From an uncultured Pseudomonadota bacterium (lineage in GTDB: Bacteria; Pseudomonadota; Alphaproteobacteria; RF32; CAG-239), in assembly GCA_902495305.1 (NCBI GenBank), contig CABUWG010000001.1, positions 1-64,000 on the forward strand: a DNA stretch of 64,000 nucleotides, read 5' to 3'. Each line of letters begins with the position of its first letter. Position 1 is the first letter of the stretch. The notes beneath the pieces were generated by a model. It ran no database searches. It worked only from the letters and a program-made list of their open reading frames with translations, and was not told the DNA's origin. A program made the translations under genes and the position numbers. Of this stretch, positions 1 through 7,882 are shown one piece after another.

Positions 1-69
1 AAGGAGAGGGAAGGAGAGGGAAGGAGAGGGAAGGAGAGGGAAGGAGAGGGAAGGAGAGGGAAGGAGAGA
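1..69. repeat. 10-bp tandem repeat at window edge
   Basis: Six perfect head-to-tail copies of AAGGAGAGGG are followed by a seventh, degenerate copy ending near base 69. The array begins at base 1, so it probably continues to the left of the window. No reading frame uses it. It is purine-only on this strand and could form slipped or triplex structures; copy-number variation is expected from its perfection but cannot be seen here. Confidence 0.95.
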
Positions 70-164
70 AAGACCCCTCTGATGAGAAAATACATAAGAG
101 TGTATCAAAGGGAGATAAAATTAAATAGAAAATAAAAATATAAAAAAAAGAAAGAAAAAGTTTT

Positions 165-932
165 TTATTTGATGTTCCAAATCTCTTGATAAACCTTTTC
201 ATACCCCTGATCATGCGCAGCGCCGTCAACCACAATCACCGGTGCGGTATCTCCGACAAATTCCTTAATAAGGGCCGGCGGCATAACCTTGTCTTCGCTT
301 CCGGCATAATGAACCTGCGGAAAAGCGGCAAATTGCCGGCGATAACTTTCCAGATTGAGAGATTCGTTCAAAGACGGAAGGTGATGATATTGCGTCCATG
401 CCAAATGATCCAGATTTCCGCCAATTGTCACGATTTTTTTGATACGAAGACCGGGTTTGGCCGCGGCAGCCAGTCCGGCAATCTGTGCACCGCCCGAAAA
501 TCCGATAAGAATAACCTCACGCCCGCCGGCAATCTCTTTAATAGCCTGATATTCTGCATTGAGAACCTCCGGCGCAAAACGTGCCGTTGTCCAGTGCCGC
601 TGTGAGCAAATGCCGCTTTTTATATATTGGCACGGCCGCGCCAGATAAACAACATTAGGCGATGAATCGCCAAAGGCCAGCTCCCTGACCAGCCTGCCGT
701 GGGGTGTCGGATCCTGACTTGGCTGCCCGTGAGCGTTAAAGGCATGGCCGTCACCTTCAATATAAAACTTCACCGGCGCCTTGTCGTCAGTCAGCTTTTG
801 CCAGCTTGCCAGCTCAAAATCACGGGTTTGAACGATTCTGTAATGATAGGAATCGGGAATGTCAACGGAATTGCAACCAATAATCTGCAAGCTAAGACAG
901 CTCAGAACAATAAACTTGTAAAAATTCAACAA
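165..932 (-). CDS. Lipoprotein alpha/beta-hydrolase
   Basis: Predicted 255-residue lipoprotein of the alpha/beta-hydrolase fold. The N-terminus has a short hydrophobic segment ending in a lipobox (IIGC, Cys20), so the mature protein should be membrane-anchored after lipidation. A nucleophile elbow GFSGG lies at residues 144-148 (Ser146). An acid in GSEDKVMPP (Asp214) and a histidine in GAAHDQGY (His240) complete a plausible Ser-Asp-His triad in the usual order. The substrate is not evident; an esterase or peptidase role is possible. It is transcribed away from the following gene, with a 124-bp divergent spacer between them. I chose the first ATG because it directly gives the signal sequence. 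Confidence 0.8.
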   Translation of the reverse strand: MLNFYKFIVLSCLSLQIIGCNSVDIPDSYHYRIVQTRDFELASWQKLTDDKAPVKFYIEGDGHAFNAHGQPSQDPTPHGRLVRELAFGDSSPNVVYLARPCQYIKSGICSQRHWTTARFAPEVLNAEYQAIKEIAGGREVILIGFSGGAQIAGLAAAAKPGLRIKKIVTIGGNLDHLAWTQYHHLPSLNESLNLESYRRQFAAFPQVHYAGSEDKVMPPALIKEFVGDTAPVIVVDGAAHDQGYEKVYQEIWNIK

Positions 933-989
933 AAAATTTCCCCTTTGTTACAGTTATGTTAATTATGCCGTCAAAAGGCCGTGATTTCC

Positions 990-1018
990 TTGAGAAGATT
1001 TTATAATCATTATAGAAT
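990..1018 (+). promoter_or_regulatory. Sigma70-like promoter
   Basis: TTGAGA at 990-995 and TAGAAT at 1013-1018 are separated by exactly 17 bp and lie 39 bp upstream of the ATG at 1057. This is the expected promoter of the unknown gene that follows. Confidence 0.55.
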
Positions 1019-1056
1019 AAAAGTAAAGAGGGGATAAACTCATCTGGAGCAAAACA

Positions 1057-1902
1057 ATGTCAGAAGATGTTCAAAATATTTCAGCCGGAGGCTACAGCCT
1101 GGTTTTTCAGGGCGGCAGAAATATTCTGTTGTCCGGCGACGGCAGCAGTTATGAACTGACTTTGGCAGAAGTTCAGGCAATCAAAAACGTGCGTGCCGAA
1201 GACTTTGAAAAAATCTCCGCAGCCTATAACCGTTCTTTGTCAGAACTAAAAACCCGTAAAGAAATTTTGAGCCTTGCGGTGTCCTCTTACAATTTCATTC
1301 AGCACAACGAAGCGGCGGTTAGAGAAGTTGATGCCGTCGTGCAAAACTTCGCCGCTTCGTTTTTCTCTTTTATCCGCCGCAATCCGAAAAAAGCCGGACA
1401 TTATATTTCGTCGCTTGAAGACATGATTTTTGCCGCCACAAGGGGCGAAGCCCTGAAAAAAGGCAATGCTTTCGGAACGCTTGGCGGCTGGCAGAAATTT
1501 GTCAGATATTTTAGAAAGAATATCGGCGAAGAAAATATCAGAAAACAGGCCAAGGCTTTCTGGCGTAACATTTCGCTCAATCAGGAACTCTACAGCGATT
1601 ATATTTGCGGCGGCGGCGTGTCTTTTGAGGGTGTTGTGGCAGCTTCGGCTGCCAACTGCCGTCAGAAACAAGAATGCCTGCTGACACAGAAAGAAAGCAT
1701 GGAAACCGCCCGCAGACAAAAAGATGCGGCTCAGAAACAGGCCGGAATTCTGGCTTTGCAAAACCTTCTGGCCGGACGCTTGTATGCCGATAACAAGCCT
1801 GTTGCAACCGCACCGGCCGGCAATGTGATTGATTTTCCCAAAGCCGTACAGGAAATCAGAAGAATTGTCAGAATTGAAGATTTAGTCTTTATGAATGCAT
1901 AA
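1057..1902 (+). CDS. Unknown protein, 281 aa
   Basis: I do not recognise this family. The 281-residue product has no signal peptide or membrane segment. The first 35 residues look beta-rich and glycine-rich (SAGGYSLVFQGGRN). The remainder is mostly helical with many Ala, Glu, Lys and Arg residues, and it contains a run of basic helices in the middle. A ribosome-binding sequence (GGAG) lies about 9 bp before the ATG, a good promoter sits upstream, and a hairpin terminator follows, so it looks like a real monocistronic cytoplasmic gene. It sits upstream of lysS without overlap, and nothing in the context assigns a role. Confidence 0.75.
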   Translation: MSEDVQNISAGGYSLVFQGGRNILLSGDGSSYELTLAEVQAIKNVRAEDFEKISAAYNRSLSELKTRKEILSLAVSSYNFIQHNEAAVREVDAVVQNFAASFFSFIRRNPKKAGHYISSLEDMIFAATRGEALKKGNAFGTLGGWQKFVRYFRKNIGEENIRKQAKAFWRNISLNQELYSDYICGGGVSFEGVVAASAANCRQKQECLLTQKESMETARRQKDAAQKQAGILALQNLLAGRLYADNKPVATAPAGNVIDFPKAVQEIRRIVRIEDLVFMNA

Positions 1903-1921
1903 AACCAAAAAAATATAACCG

Positions 1922-1951
1922 GCGGTCACTGGGCAAGATGGCCGCTTTTTT
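1922..1951 (+). terminator. Intrinsic terminator
   Basis: GCGGTCA pairs with TGGCCGC (7 bp including one G-T) across a 10-nt loop and is followed by seven T residues. It lies 20 bp after the unknown gene ending at 1902. Confidence 0.75.
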
Positions 1952-2063
1952 ATGCTTTTCATCTTGAATTTTGGAAAAAAAGGTTGATTTTCTCTGTAAT
2001 TCCGATATACCTTAATGTCAGTTAAATTCTCAGAACAATAATCAATAAAAGGTGATATTTAAA

Positions 2064-3536
2064 ATGAGCGATGAAGTAAGCATTCACAGACAGGGCCGCC
2101 TTAATAAGCTGAATACCCTGTTGGAAATGGGCTATAATCCGTATCCGTACAAGTTTTCTCCCAATGCTTTTGCCAAAGAATTGCAGGAGAAATATAAAGA
2201 TTTGGAAAACGGCGCCCATACCGAAGACCGCGTGACAATCGCCGGCCGTGCCATGGCTGTCCGCAACGACGGCATGTTTATTGATGTCAAAGACAAAACC
2301 GGCACCATTCAGGCCTTTTGCCACAAATGTAATCTTGATGAAGCTAATCTGAAACTGCTCAAATGTCTTGATATCGGCGATATGGTCGGCATTACCGGCT
2401 TTATCCGCCGTACTCCGCGCGGAGAGCTTTCGGTTGCCGCGGAAAAGTTTGATATCATTGCCAAAGCTCTGGAACCGCTGCCGGAAAAATTCCACGGCAT
2501 GACCGACGTTGAAGCGCGTTATCGCCAGCGTTATGTTGATATGGTTATTAATGATGAAGCCAAAGAAGTGCTGATTACCCGTTGCAAAATTATCTCCGCC
2601 GTGCGTGAATATTTCAGCAATAACGGATTTTTGGAAGTTGAAACCCCGACCCTGCACCCGATTATGGGCGGAGCTTCGGCCAAACCTTTCGTCACGCACT
2701 ACAATGCTCTGGATAATGACTTTTATCTGCGCGTTGCGCCGGAACTTTATCTGAAAAAACTCATTGTCGGCGGTATGGATCGTGTTTTTGAAATCGGCAA
2801 AAACTTCCGTAATGAAGGAATTGATAAAAACCATAATCCGGAATTTACGGCTCTGGAAGCCTATATGGCCTATGCCGATTATCACGACGGTGCCGAGCTG
2901 GTTTCGGGCGTTGTCCGCCATGTTGCCAGAAAAGTTTTCGGTAAAGAAGAATTTCAGGTCGGAGAGCATACGATTGACGTGTCCAAGCCTTTTGAAAAAA
3001 TCTCAATGATTGATTTAATCAAACGCGAATGCGGGATCAACCTTTTAGATGCCAAGACGCTTGACGAAGCCAAAGCCATGGCCAAACAGGCCGGTGTAGA
3101 CGCCGGTGACTGTGATTGCTGGGGCAAGGTTGTTGTTGCCGTCTTTGATGAAAAAGTCGAGCATAAACTGATCCAGCCGGTTCACGTTATGGATATGCCG
3201 CGCGACGTTTCGCCGCTGGCCAAAACACACCGCTCCGAACCGCGGCTGGTTGAACACTTTGATACTTATATGGCCGGCATGGAAATCGGCTGCGCCTATT
3301 CCGAATTGTCAAATCCGCTGGAGCAGAGAGAACGTTTTGAGGCTCAGGTCAAAGCCCGCGAAAATGGCGACGACGAGGCTCAGATGATGGATGAAAGCTT
3401 CCTTGACGCTCTTGATCACGGTTTTGTACCGACCACCGGACTGGGAATGGGAATGGATCGTCTGGCCAAAATAATGACCAACTCGGCCACCTTGCGCGAT
3501 GTCATCTTGTTCCCGACGCTGCGGCCTCGGAAATAA
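2064..3536 (+). CDS. lysS: Lysyl-tRNA synthetase, class II
   Basis: Charges tRNA-Lys with lysine in the cytoplasm. The 490-residue protein has an N-terminal OB-fold anticodon-binding region (about residues 55-145, including VTIAGRAMAVRNDG) and a class II catalytic core. Motif 2 is visible as FRNEGIDKNHNPEFT and motif 3 as GLGMGMDRL near the C-terminus. I chose the ATG at 2064 because AAAGGTGA ends about 8 bp before it. A GTG 12 bp further upstream lies inside that ribosome-binding site and is unlikely to start translation. Length is normal for bacterial LysRS-II. A strong terminator follows directly, so the gene appears monocistronic. Confidence 0.97.
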   Translation: MSDEVSIHRQGRLNKLNTLLEMGYNPYPYKFSPNAFAKELQEKYKDLENGAHTEDRVTIAGRAMAVRNDGMFIDVKDKTGTIQAFCHKCNLDEANLKLLKCLDIGDMVGITGFIRRTPRGELSVAAEKFDIIAKALEPLPEKFHGMTDVEARYRQRYVDMVINDEAKEVLITRCKIISAVREYFSNNGFLEVETPTLHPIMGGASAKPFVTHYNALDNDFYLRVAPELYLKKLIVGGMDRVFEIGKNFRNEGIDKNHNPEFTALEAYMAYADYHDGAELVSGVVRHVARKVFGKEEFQVGEHTIDVSKPFEKISMIDLIKRECGINLLDAKTLDEAKAMAKQAGVDAGDCDCWGKVVVAVFDEKVEHKLIQPVHVMDMPRDVSPLAKTHRSEPRLVEHFDTYMAGMEIGCAYSELSNPLEQRERFEAQVKARENGDDEAQMMDESFLDALDHGFVPTTGLGMGMDRLAKIMTNSATLRDVILFPTLRPRK

Positions 3537-3545
3537 ACCGGTTAT

Positions 3546-3577
3546 AAAAAATCCCGAAATTTTTCGGGATTTTTTTA
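3546..3577 (+). terminator. Intrinsic terminator after lysS
   Basis: A perfect hairpin (ATCCCGAAA / TTTCGGGAT) flanked by A and T runs lies 10 bp after the lysS stop codon. The 3' T tract has seven residues. The flanking A run could let it also work on the other strand. Confidence 0.92.
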
Positions 3578-3688
3578 TTACTCTTAAAAGATATGTAATT
3601 TTTTATGTAAAACTTAAAGAATTCTTTTGCCATTTTCATATAAGTCGTTTAAGGTACAATTGTAAATTGAGTATCAGGATGCGGCGTA

Positions 3689-4582
3689 ATGATAAGTAAA
3701 AAAGAAATTCAAAAATTGGAGGGGGTACTCTATCTTCATGCTTTGTCAAAAAGCAATTCCAAGCGGGAAGTTGCAGATAAGCTTGGGATATCAATTGATA
3801 CCTTAAACAAATATATCTCCGATTTGGAAAGTGACTTAAAAACTATTTTCTTTACCAGCAGCGGCCGCGGAACGACTGTCACGCCGGAAGGCGAGCGCCT
3901 GCTGAAGATGTCGGAACAAATCATCAAGCTGGTCAAAAGCCTGAGCGTTTTTGAAGATATGGCCAGCAACTGCAAAGGAACCGTCAGGTTGTCAATGCCG
4001 GATACCATCGCCTGTTATTTGGGAATGGCCAATATGGTTGATTTTTATCGGGAATTTCCGGATATCAATGTTGAAACCAAAATTCAAAACCAGCTTCCTG
4101 ATATGCGCAATCTTGAGGCGGATATCGGCCTGTCTTTTGAGCCGCCGATGGATGATGATTTGGTTTTGGTCGCTGCCAAAGATGTTCCCTGTGCGCTTTA
4201 TGCTTCAAAAGGCTATATACAAAAATACGGAATGCCTAAAGATTATAATGACTTGGTAGAAAATCACCGGATATGCAACAAAGATACCAGTGAGTATTAT
4301 ATTCCCGGCTGGCGCGATGTTTTAGACGCGGCGCCGCATGTGGTCTGCCGCAACAATTCGGTTTTTTCTTTTCGGGCGGCCGTGGAAAATGGCATTGGTA
4401 TTGGTGTTTGTTTTAAATATTTTGGCGAAAACGGTTTGGTAAAAATTGATACGGTACGTAATTTTGATACGCATTTTAAAATATTTTTGATAGCGCATAA
4501 GGATACCAAAGACGTGCCGCGCATTCGTTCTATGTTGGAATACCTTAAAAAATTGTTCCAAAATATTCATGAGGATTATTAA
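3689..4582 (+). CDS. LysR-type transcriptional regulator (copy 1)
   Basis: A 297-residue DNA-binding regulator. The N-terminal winged HTH is clear: SKREVADKLGISIDTLNKYI at about residues 23-42, followed by the LysR-typical GRGTTVTPEGERLL wing. The rest resembles a LysR effector-binding domain, with SMPDTIA opening the first subdomain and GIGIGVCFKYFG near the end. AGGA about 9 bp before the ATG supports the start. The next gene encodes a paralogue of the same length with identical layout (SNSKREVAD, LNKYISD, SSEYYIPGW-like blocks), so the pair arose by tandem duplication. No adjacent target gene is obvious; the effector is unknown. Confidence 0.85.
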   Translation: MISKKEIQKLEGVLYLHALSKSNSKREVADKLGISIDTLNKYISDLESDLKTIFFTSSGRGTTVTPEGERLLKMSEQIIKLVKSLSVFEDMASNCKGTVRLSMPDTIACYLGMANMVDFYREFPDINVETKIQNQLPDMRNLEADIGLSFEPPMDDDLVLVAAKDVPCALYASKGYIQKYGMPKDYNDLVENHRICNKDTSEYYIPGWRDVLDAAPHVVCRNNSVFSFRAAVENGIGIGVCFKYFGENGLVKIDTVRNFDTHFKIFLIAHKDTKDVPRIRSMLEYLKKLFQNIHEDY

Positions 4583-4614
4583 AAAACGAATCGAATTTGA
4601 TTAATTATAATATG

Positions 4615-4687
4615 AAAAGCAAGTATAATTTTTTTCAGAAGGATAGAAAACATATAACATATTATGTAAACACTTGCTTTTTTATTA
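4615..4687 (+). terminator. Possible long-loop terminator between LysR genes
   Basis: AAAAGCAAGT (4615-4624) and ACTTGCTTTT (4672-4681) form a perfect 10-bp inverted repeat with a 47-nt loop, followed by a T-rich run. The loop is long for a classical terminator. It could instead be an operator for one of the two LysR proteins that flank it. Confidence 0.4.
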
Positions 4688-4816
4688 TAAAACCACTTTC
4701 AGTTTAAAATTTTGTTGCTTTTAAAAATTTTTTACATTATAGTTAATTTGTCTATATTATTGTACAAAATTTAAAAGATTTAATCATCACGTTTAATCAT
4801 TAACTGAGAGTGGAGA

Positions 4817-5731
4817 ATGTTTAGCAAAAAAGAAATGGCTACTTTTAATGCCTTGTACTATCTTTATGCAATTTCACAAAGCAATTCAAAAAGAGAAGTC
4901 GCTGATTTATTAGGCACTTCTGTCGACACCATCAACAAATACATATCAGATATTGAAAGTGTTCTCAAGGTTAACCTTTTGAGCAGCAACGGCAGAGGGA
5001 CAGCCCTTACGCCGGAGGGAATGTATTATACCAAAATCGCAGAAAACATCGTTTTGTCATTACGCAAGATGAGCAATGCGGAAAATTATTTAAGTCTGGC
5101 CAATCATCCCTTAAAAATTTCTATGCCTGATATGATCTCTTATGATTTTGGAGAGAATAATATCAACGCTTTTATCAAATCCAACCCTGATGTTAATATT
5201 GTAACAGAAATAGAAGACCGTCCGGATGCCAAGGCTGACATTTGTCTTTCACTGTATCCGTTAAAAGACGGCAGTTGGGAGAAAATTGCAGAAAAGAATA
5301 TTCCCTGCGGATTATACGCTTCGGAAAATTATCTGAAAAAGTATGGTATGCCGAAAAATTATGATGATTTGATAAAAAGACATCGTATCTGTCACAAAAA
5401 TTCCAGTGAGTACTACATTCCGGGTTGGGGAGAGGTTTTGAGGACTTCTCCCTTCATTGTATTGCGGAGTGATTCCACCTTTTCACACTATTCGGCAATC
5501 ACAAGCGGTGTCGGAATAGGGATATGTTCTCGTGATTACGGAGGGCGCGACCTCATCAGAATAAACACGGTTCCCAATTTTGACACCACCTACAAAATAT
5601 ACTTAAACGTCCGCAAAGATGTTTTGACAACCCCGCAACTCAAAGCCTTTCTCGAATTTTCGAAAGGCTTTTTTAACGGCCAAAATCAACTGCGGTATTC
5701 CGAACTGGTTAAAAAGAAAATGTCACGATAA
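4817..5731 (+). CDS. LysR-type transcriptional regulator (copy 2)
   Basis: This 304-residue paralogue of the preceding gene has the HTH SKREVADLLGTSVDTINKYI at about residues 23-42 and a GRGTALTPEG wing. The effector domain contains SSEYYIPGWGEVLRTSPFIVL and GVGIGICSRDYGG, matching the same blocks in copy 1. GGAG just upstream of the ATG is a good ribosome-binding site. The two genes are separated by 234 bp of very AT-rich DNA containing an inverted repeat, so they are likely expressed separately. Target genes and effector cannot be told from the sequence. Confidence 0.85.
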   Translation: MFSKKEMATFNALYYLYAISQSNSKREVADLLGTSVDTINKYISDIESVLKVNLLSSNGRGTALTPEGMYYTKIAENIVLSLRKMSNAENYLSLANHPLKISMPDMISYDFGENNINAFIKSNPDVNIVTEIEDRPDAKADICLSLYPLKDGSWEKIAEKNIPCGLYASENYLKKYGMPKNYDDLIKRHRICHKNSSEYYIPGWGEVLRTSPFIVLRSDSTFSHYSAITSGVGIGICSRDYGGRDLIRINTVPNFDTTYKIYLNVRKDVLTTPQLKAFLEFSKGFFNGQNQLRYSELVKKKMSR

Positions 5732-5832
5732 AAACAAAACCCCGTCCTTGTGGGTAATTATTTTTTTATTGGCAAAGAAAAGACTTTAAGGCACAATAAA
5801 GCATAAACAATGTTATCTGTGAGGAGAAAAAA

Positions 5833-6258
5833 ATGGAACTGGAGCTTTGGCAGTCTCTTTCAATAGCCGGCTTGGTGCTGTTGATTGTAGAAATCCTGAC
5901 GCCGACCATGTTTTTTATAAATCTGGCGCTGGCCTGCTTTGTAACGGCCGGCGTCTCGGTTTATTTTGCCAGCCTGAACATTCTTGTTCCGGTCTGGGTT
6001 GTTTCGTCAGCCGTCTTTTTGTGGCTGCTCAAACCGCTGCAAAACCGTAATAAGGTCAGTGCCGGTACCGGAATGGACAAGTATGTCGGCCAAAAAGCCC
6101 GCGTGATTGAGGCCATAGACGATGACGGCGGTGTGATTTCGATTTTTGATGAACGCTGGAACGCCCGTAGTGAAAGCGGCGAAAAATTTGCCGTCGGAAG
6201 CAAAGTGTATATCACACGCAATGAAAATTTAACCATGTTTGTAAGAAAGGAAAAGTAA
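5833..6258 (+). CDS. NfeD-family membrane protein
   Basis: A 141-residue short NfeD-type protein. Two or three hydrophobic segments occupy residues 8-65, and a small soluble beta domain follows (GQKARVIEAIDDDGGVISIFDERWNARSE region, residues 85-135), typical of the OB-like NfeD C-terminus. NfeD proteins are almost always encoded next to a stomatin/SPFH protein and are thought to work with it in membrane organisation. That is the case here, with the SPFH gene starting 1 bp after this stop codon. AGGAG about 8 bp upstream fixes the start. Likely co-transcribed and co-regulated with the next gene. Confidence 0.88.
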   Translation: MELELWQSLSIAGLVLLIVEILTPTMFFINLALACFVTAGVSVYFASLNILVPVWVVSSAVFLWLLKPLQNRNKVSAGTGMDKYVGQKARVIEAIDDDGGVISIFDERWNARSESGEKFAVGSKVYITRNENLTMFVRKEK

Positions 6259-6259
6259 A

Positions 6260-7252
6260 ATGTTATGGTGGGTATTAGTAGCGCTGGTTGTTATATATGT
6301 CCTGAAAGGCATTATCGTCATCCAGCAGGCAGAGGCCGTTATTGTCGAGCGCCTCGGAAAATTTGAAAAAGAACTGTCTCCGGGGCTGAATTTTATTTTT
6401 CCGATTCTGGAAGCGCCGCGGGCGATTGCTTGGAAAATAACTCAAAAATTGCCAAACGGCGACAGCTATTCTTATATTAAAGATCGGATCAAAATAGATT
6501 TGCGTGAGTCTGTATATGATTTCCCGCGCCAGAACGTTATTACAAAAGACAACGTAACCATCAGCATCAACGCGCTGCTCTATTTTCAGATTGTAAATGC
6601 CAAGAGCGCGGTTTATGAGATTCAAAATCTGCCGGAAGCCATTGAAAAACTGACCCAGACAACCCTGCGTAACCTCGTTGGCGCAATTGATTTGGACGAG
6701 ACTTTGGTTTCTCGTGATAAAATCAATCATGAACTGCGGGCAATTTTGGACGAAGCCACCAATAAATGGGGCGTCAAAGTCAACCGCGTTGAACTGCAGG
6801 ATATTATCCCGCCGGCAGACATCCAGCAGGCTATGGAAAAACAAATGAAGGCCGAACGTGAACGCCGTGCCGCCATTTTGGAAGCAGAGGGCCTGAAGAA
6901 GTCTGCAATCTTAAAAGCCGAAGGTCAGAAAGAAGCGGAGATTAACCGCGCCGAAGGTGAAAAACAATCAGCCATCCTGCGGGCGGAGGGAACAGCCGAG
7001 GCTCGGGTCAAAAATGCCAACGCCGAGGCCGAAGCCATCCGTGCCGTCAGCGAGGCGATTGCCGCTAAAGGCCAGCCGGATAAATACCTGATTGCCATGA
7101 AGTATCTGGAAACGCTGAAATCCATTACCGAAGGCGAAAATAATAAGGTTGTCTATATGCCTTACGAGGCCACCGGTATCTTGAGTTCGATTGACGGGAT
7201 TAAACAAATGCTGGAGAGCGGTAATGAAAAAACGCCGAAGAAATCGGCATAA
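6260..7252 (+). CDS. qmcA: SPFH/stomatin paraslipin QmcA-like
   Basis: A 330-residue membrane-anchored SPFH (band 7) protein. One N-terminal hydrophobic segment (residues 2-18) is followed by the SPFH domain (about 20-190; QAEAVIVERLGKFEKELSPGLNF is the usual opening). Next comes a long Ala/Glu/Lys coiled coil with the repeated AEGxK pattern (about 195-255). The C-terminal YLIAMKYLETLKSI block is typical of paraslipins. These proteins oligomerise into microdomain scaffolds in the inner membrane. The gene is the second of an nfeD-qmcA operon ending in a strong terminator. Length and architecture are normal. Confidence 0.9.
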   Translation: MLWWVLVALVVIYVLKGIIVIQQAEAVIVERLGKFEKELSPGLNFIFPILEAPRAIAWKITQKLPNGDSYSYIKDRIKIDLRESVYDFPRQNVITKDNVTISINALLYFQIVNAKSAVYEIQNLPEAIEKLTQTTLRNLVGAIDLDETLVSRDKINHELRAILDEATNKWGVKVNRVELQDIIPPADIQQAMEKQMKAERERRAAILEAEGLKKSAILKAEGQKEAEINRAEGEKQSAILRAEGTAEARVKNANAEAEAIRAVSEAIAAKGQPDKYLIAMKYLETLKSITEGENNKVVYMPYEATGILSSIDGIKQMLESGNEKTPKKSA

Positions 7253-7257
7253 AAATT

Positions 7258-7284
7258 AAGGCCTTCTTATGAAGGCCTTTTTTA
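7258..7284 (+). terminator. Intrinsic terminator after qmcA
   Basis: AAGGCCTTC pairs with GAAGGCCTT across a TTAT loop and is followed by a T run, 5 bp after the qmcA stop codon. Confidence 0.93.
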
Positions 7285-7299
7285 TTTTACCGGTCGGTG

Positions 7300-7809
7300 T
7301 CAGAAAATTCCTCTCTGATAAGTTGGGAGCTTGATTGTTTCAAAGTCAATAACTTCGCTGCCCATCACCAGCGGCGACATGCTGATATTAAGATTCTGCC
7401 GGTAAACCTGATTGTCAAAATCAAATTTCAGATAAGTAATTCCTTCATACCATGCCGTTTCGGTAACTTCACTCAGCTTGTCAGATTTCTCAAGTTTGTC
7501 TTTTTTCAAAACCCCCGGAATACAAACATAAGTGTCCTGATAGTTCTTCAATGCAATCGGCTTGCAAGACATAAAATGCTTTTCCTGATCATAAACAATG
7601 GTAAAACGGCCGTCTTTATTTTCTTCATCCGGATTGATTTTGATAATATTGATATTTCCCGAGAAAATGTCTTGTCCGCTTTTATCCTGAGCCGGATGCC
7701 ATGTGCCGTATATGCTGTTACGGGACTGATAATAACAATAAATGCCTGTCGCCATGCCGATAACCATAACAGTTGCAACGGCAGAAATAAACAAAGTAGA
7801 TTTTTTCAT
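7300..7809 (-). CDS. Unknown membrane-anchored or exported protein
   Basis: I do not recognise this 169-residue protein. Residues 4-27 form a single hydrophobic segment without a clear cleavage site, so it is probably an N-terminal inner-membrane anchor with a periplasmic domain. The soluble part begins with NSIYGTWHPAQDK and has alternating hydrophobic residues suggesting a beta-barrel fold of the lipocalin or LolA size, plus two cysteines that could form a disulfide. AGGA upstream of the ATG supports the start. It points toward the qmcA gene (convergent) and is separated from the MATE gene by 73 bp. Confidence 0.7.
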   Translation of the reverse strand: MKKSTLFISAVATVMVIGMATGIYCYYQSRNSIYGTWHPAQDKSGQDIFSGNINIIKINPDEENKDGRFTIVYDQEKHFMSCKPIALKNYQDTYVCIPGVLKKDKLEKSDKLSEVTETAWYEGITYLKFDFDNQVYRQNLNISMSPLVMGSEVIDFETIKLPTYQRGIF

Positions 7810-7882
7810 AATTTTTTCCTGACGTTAATTTCCGATAAGTTGTATCTTGCCAAATTCTAATATTATAATCAAGCTAAATTTT

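Noticed and set aside
2022..2969. 315-codon open frame antisense to lysS
   Set aside because: It lies entirely within lysS and its translation shows no domain or start signal.
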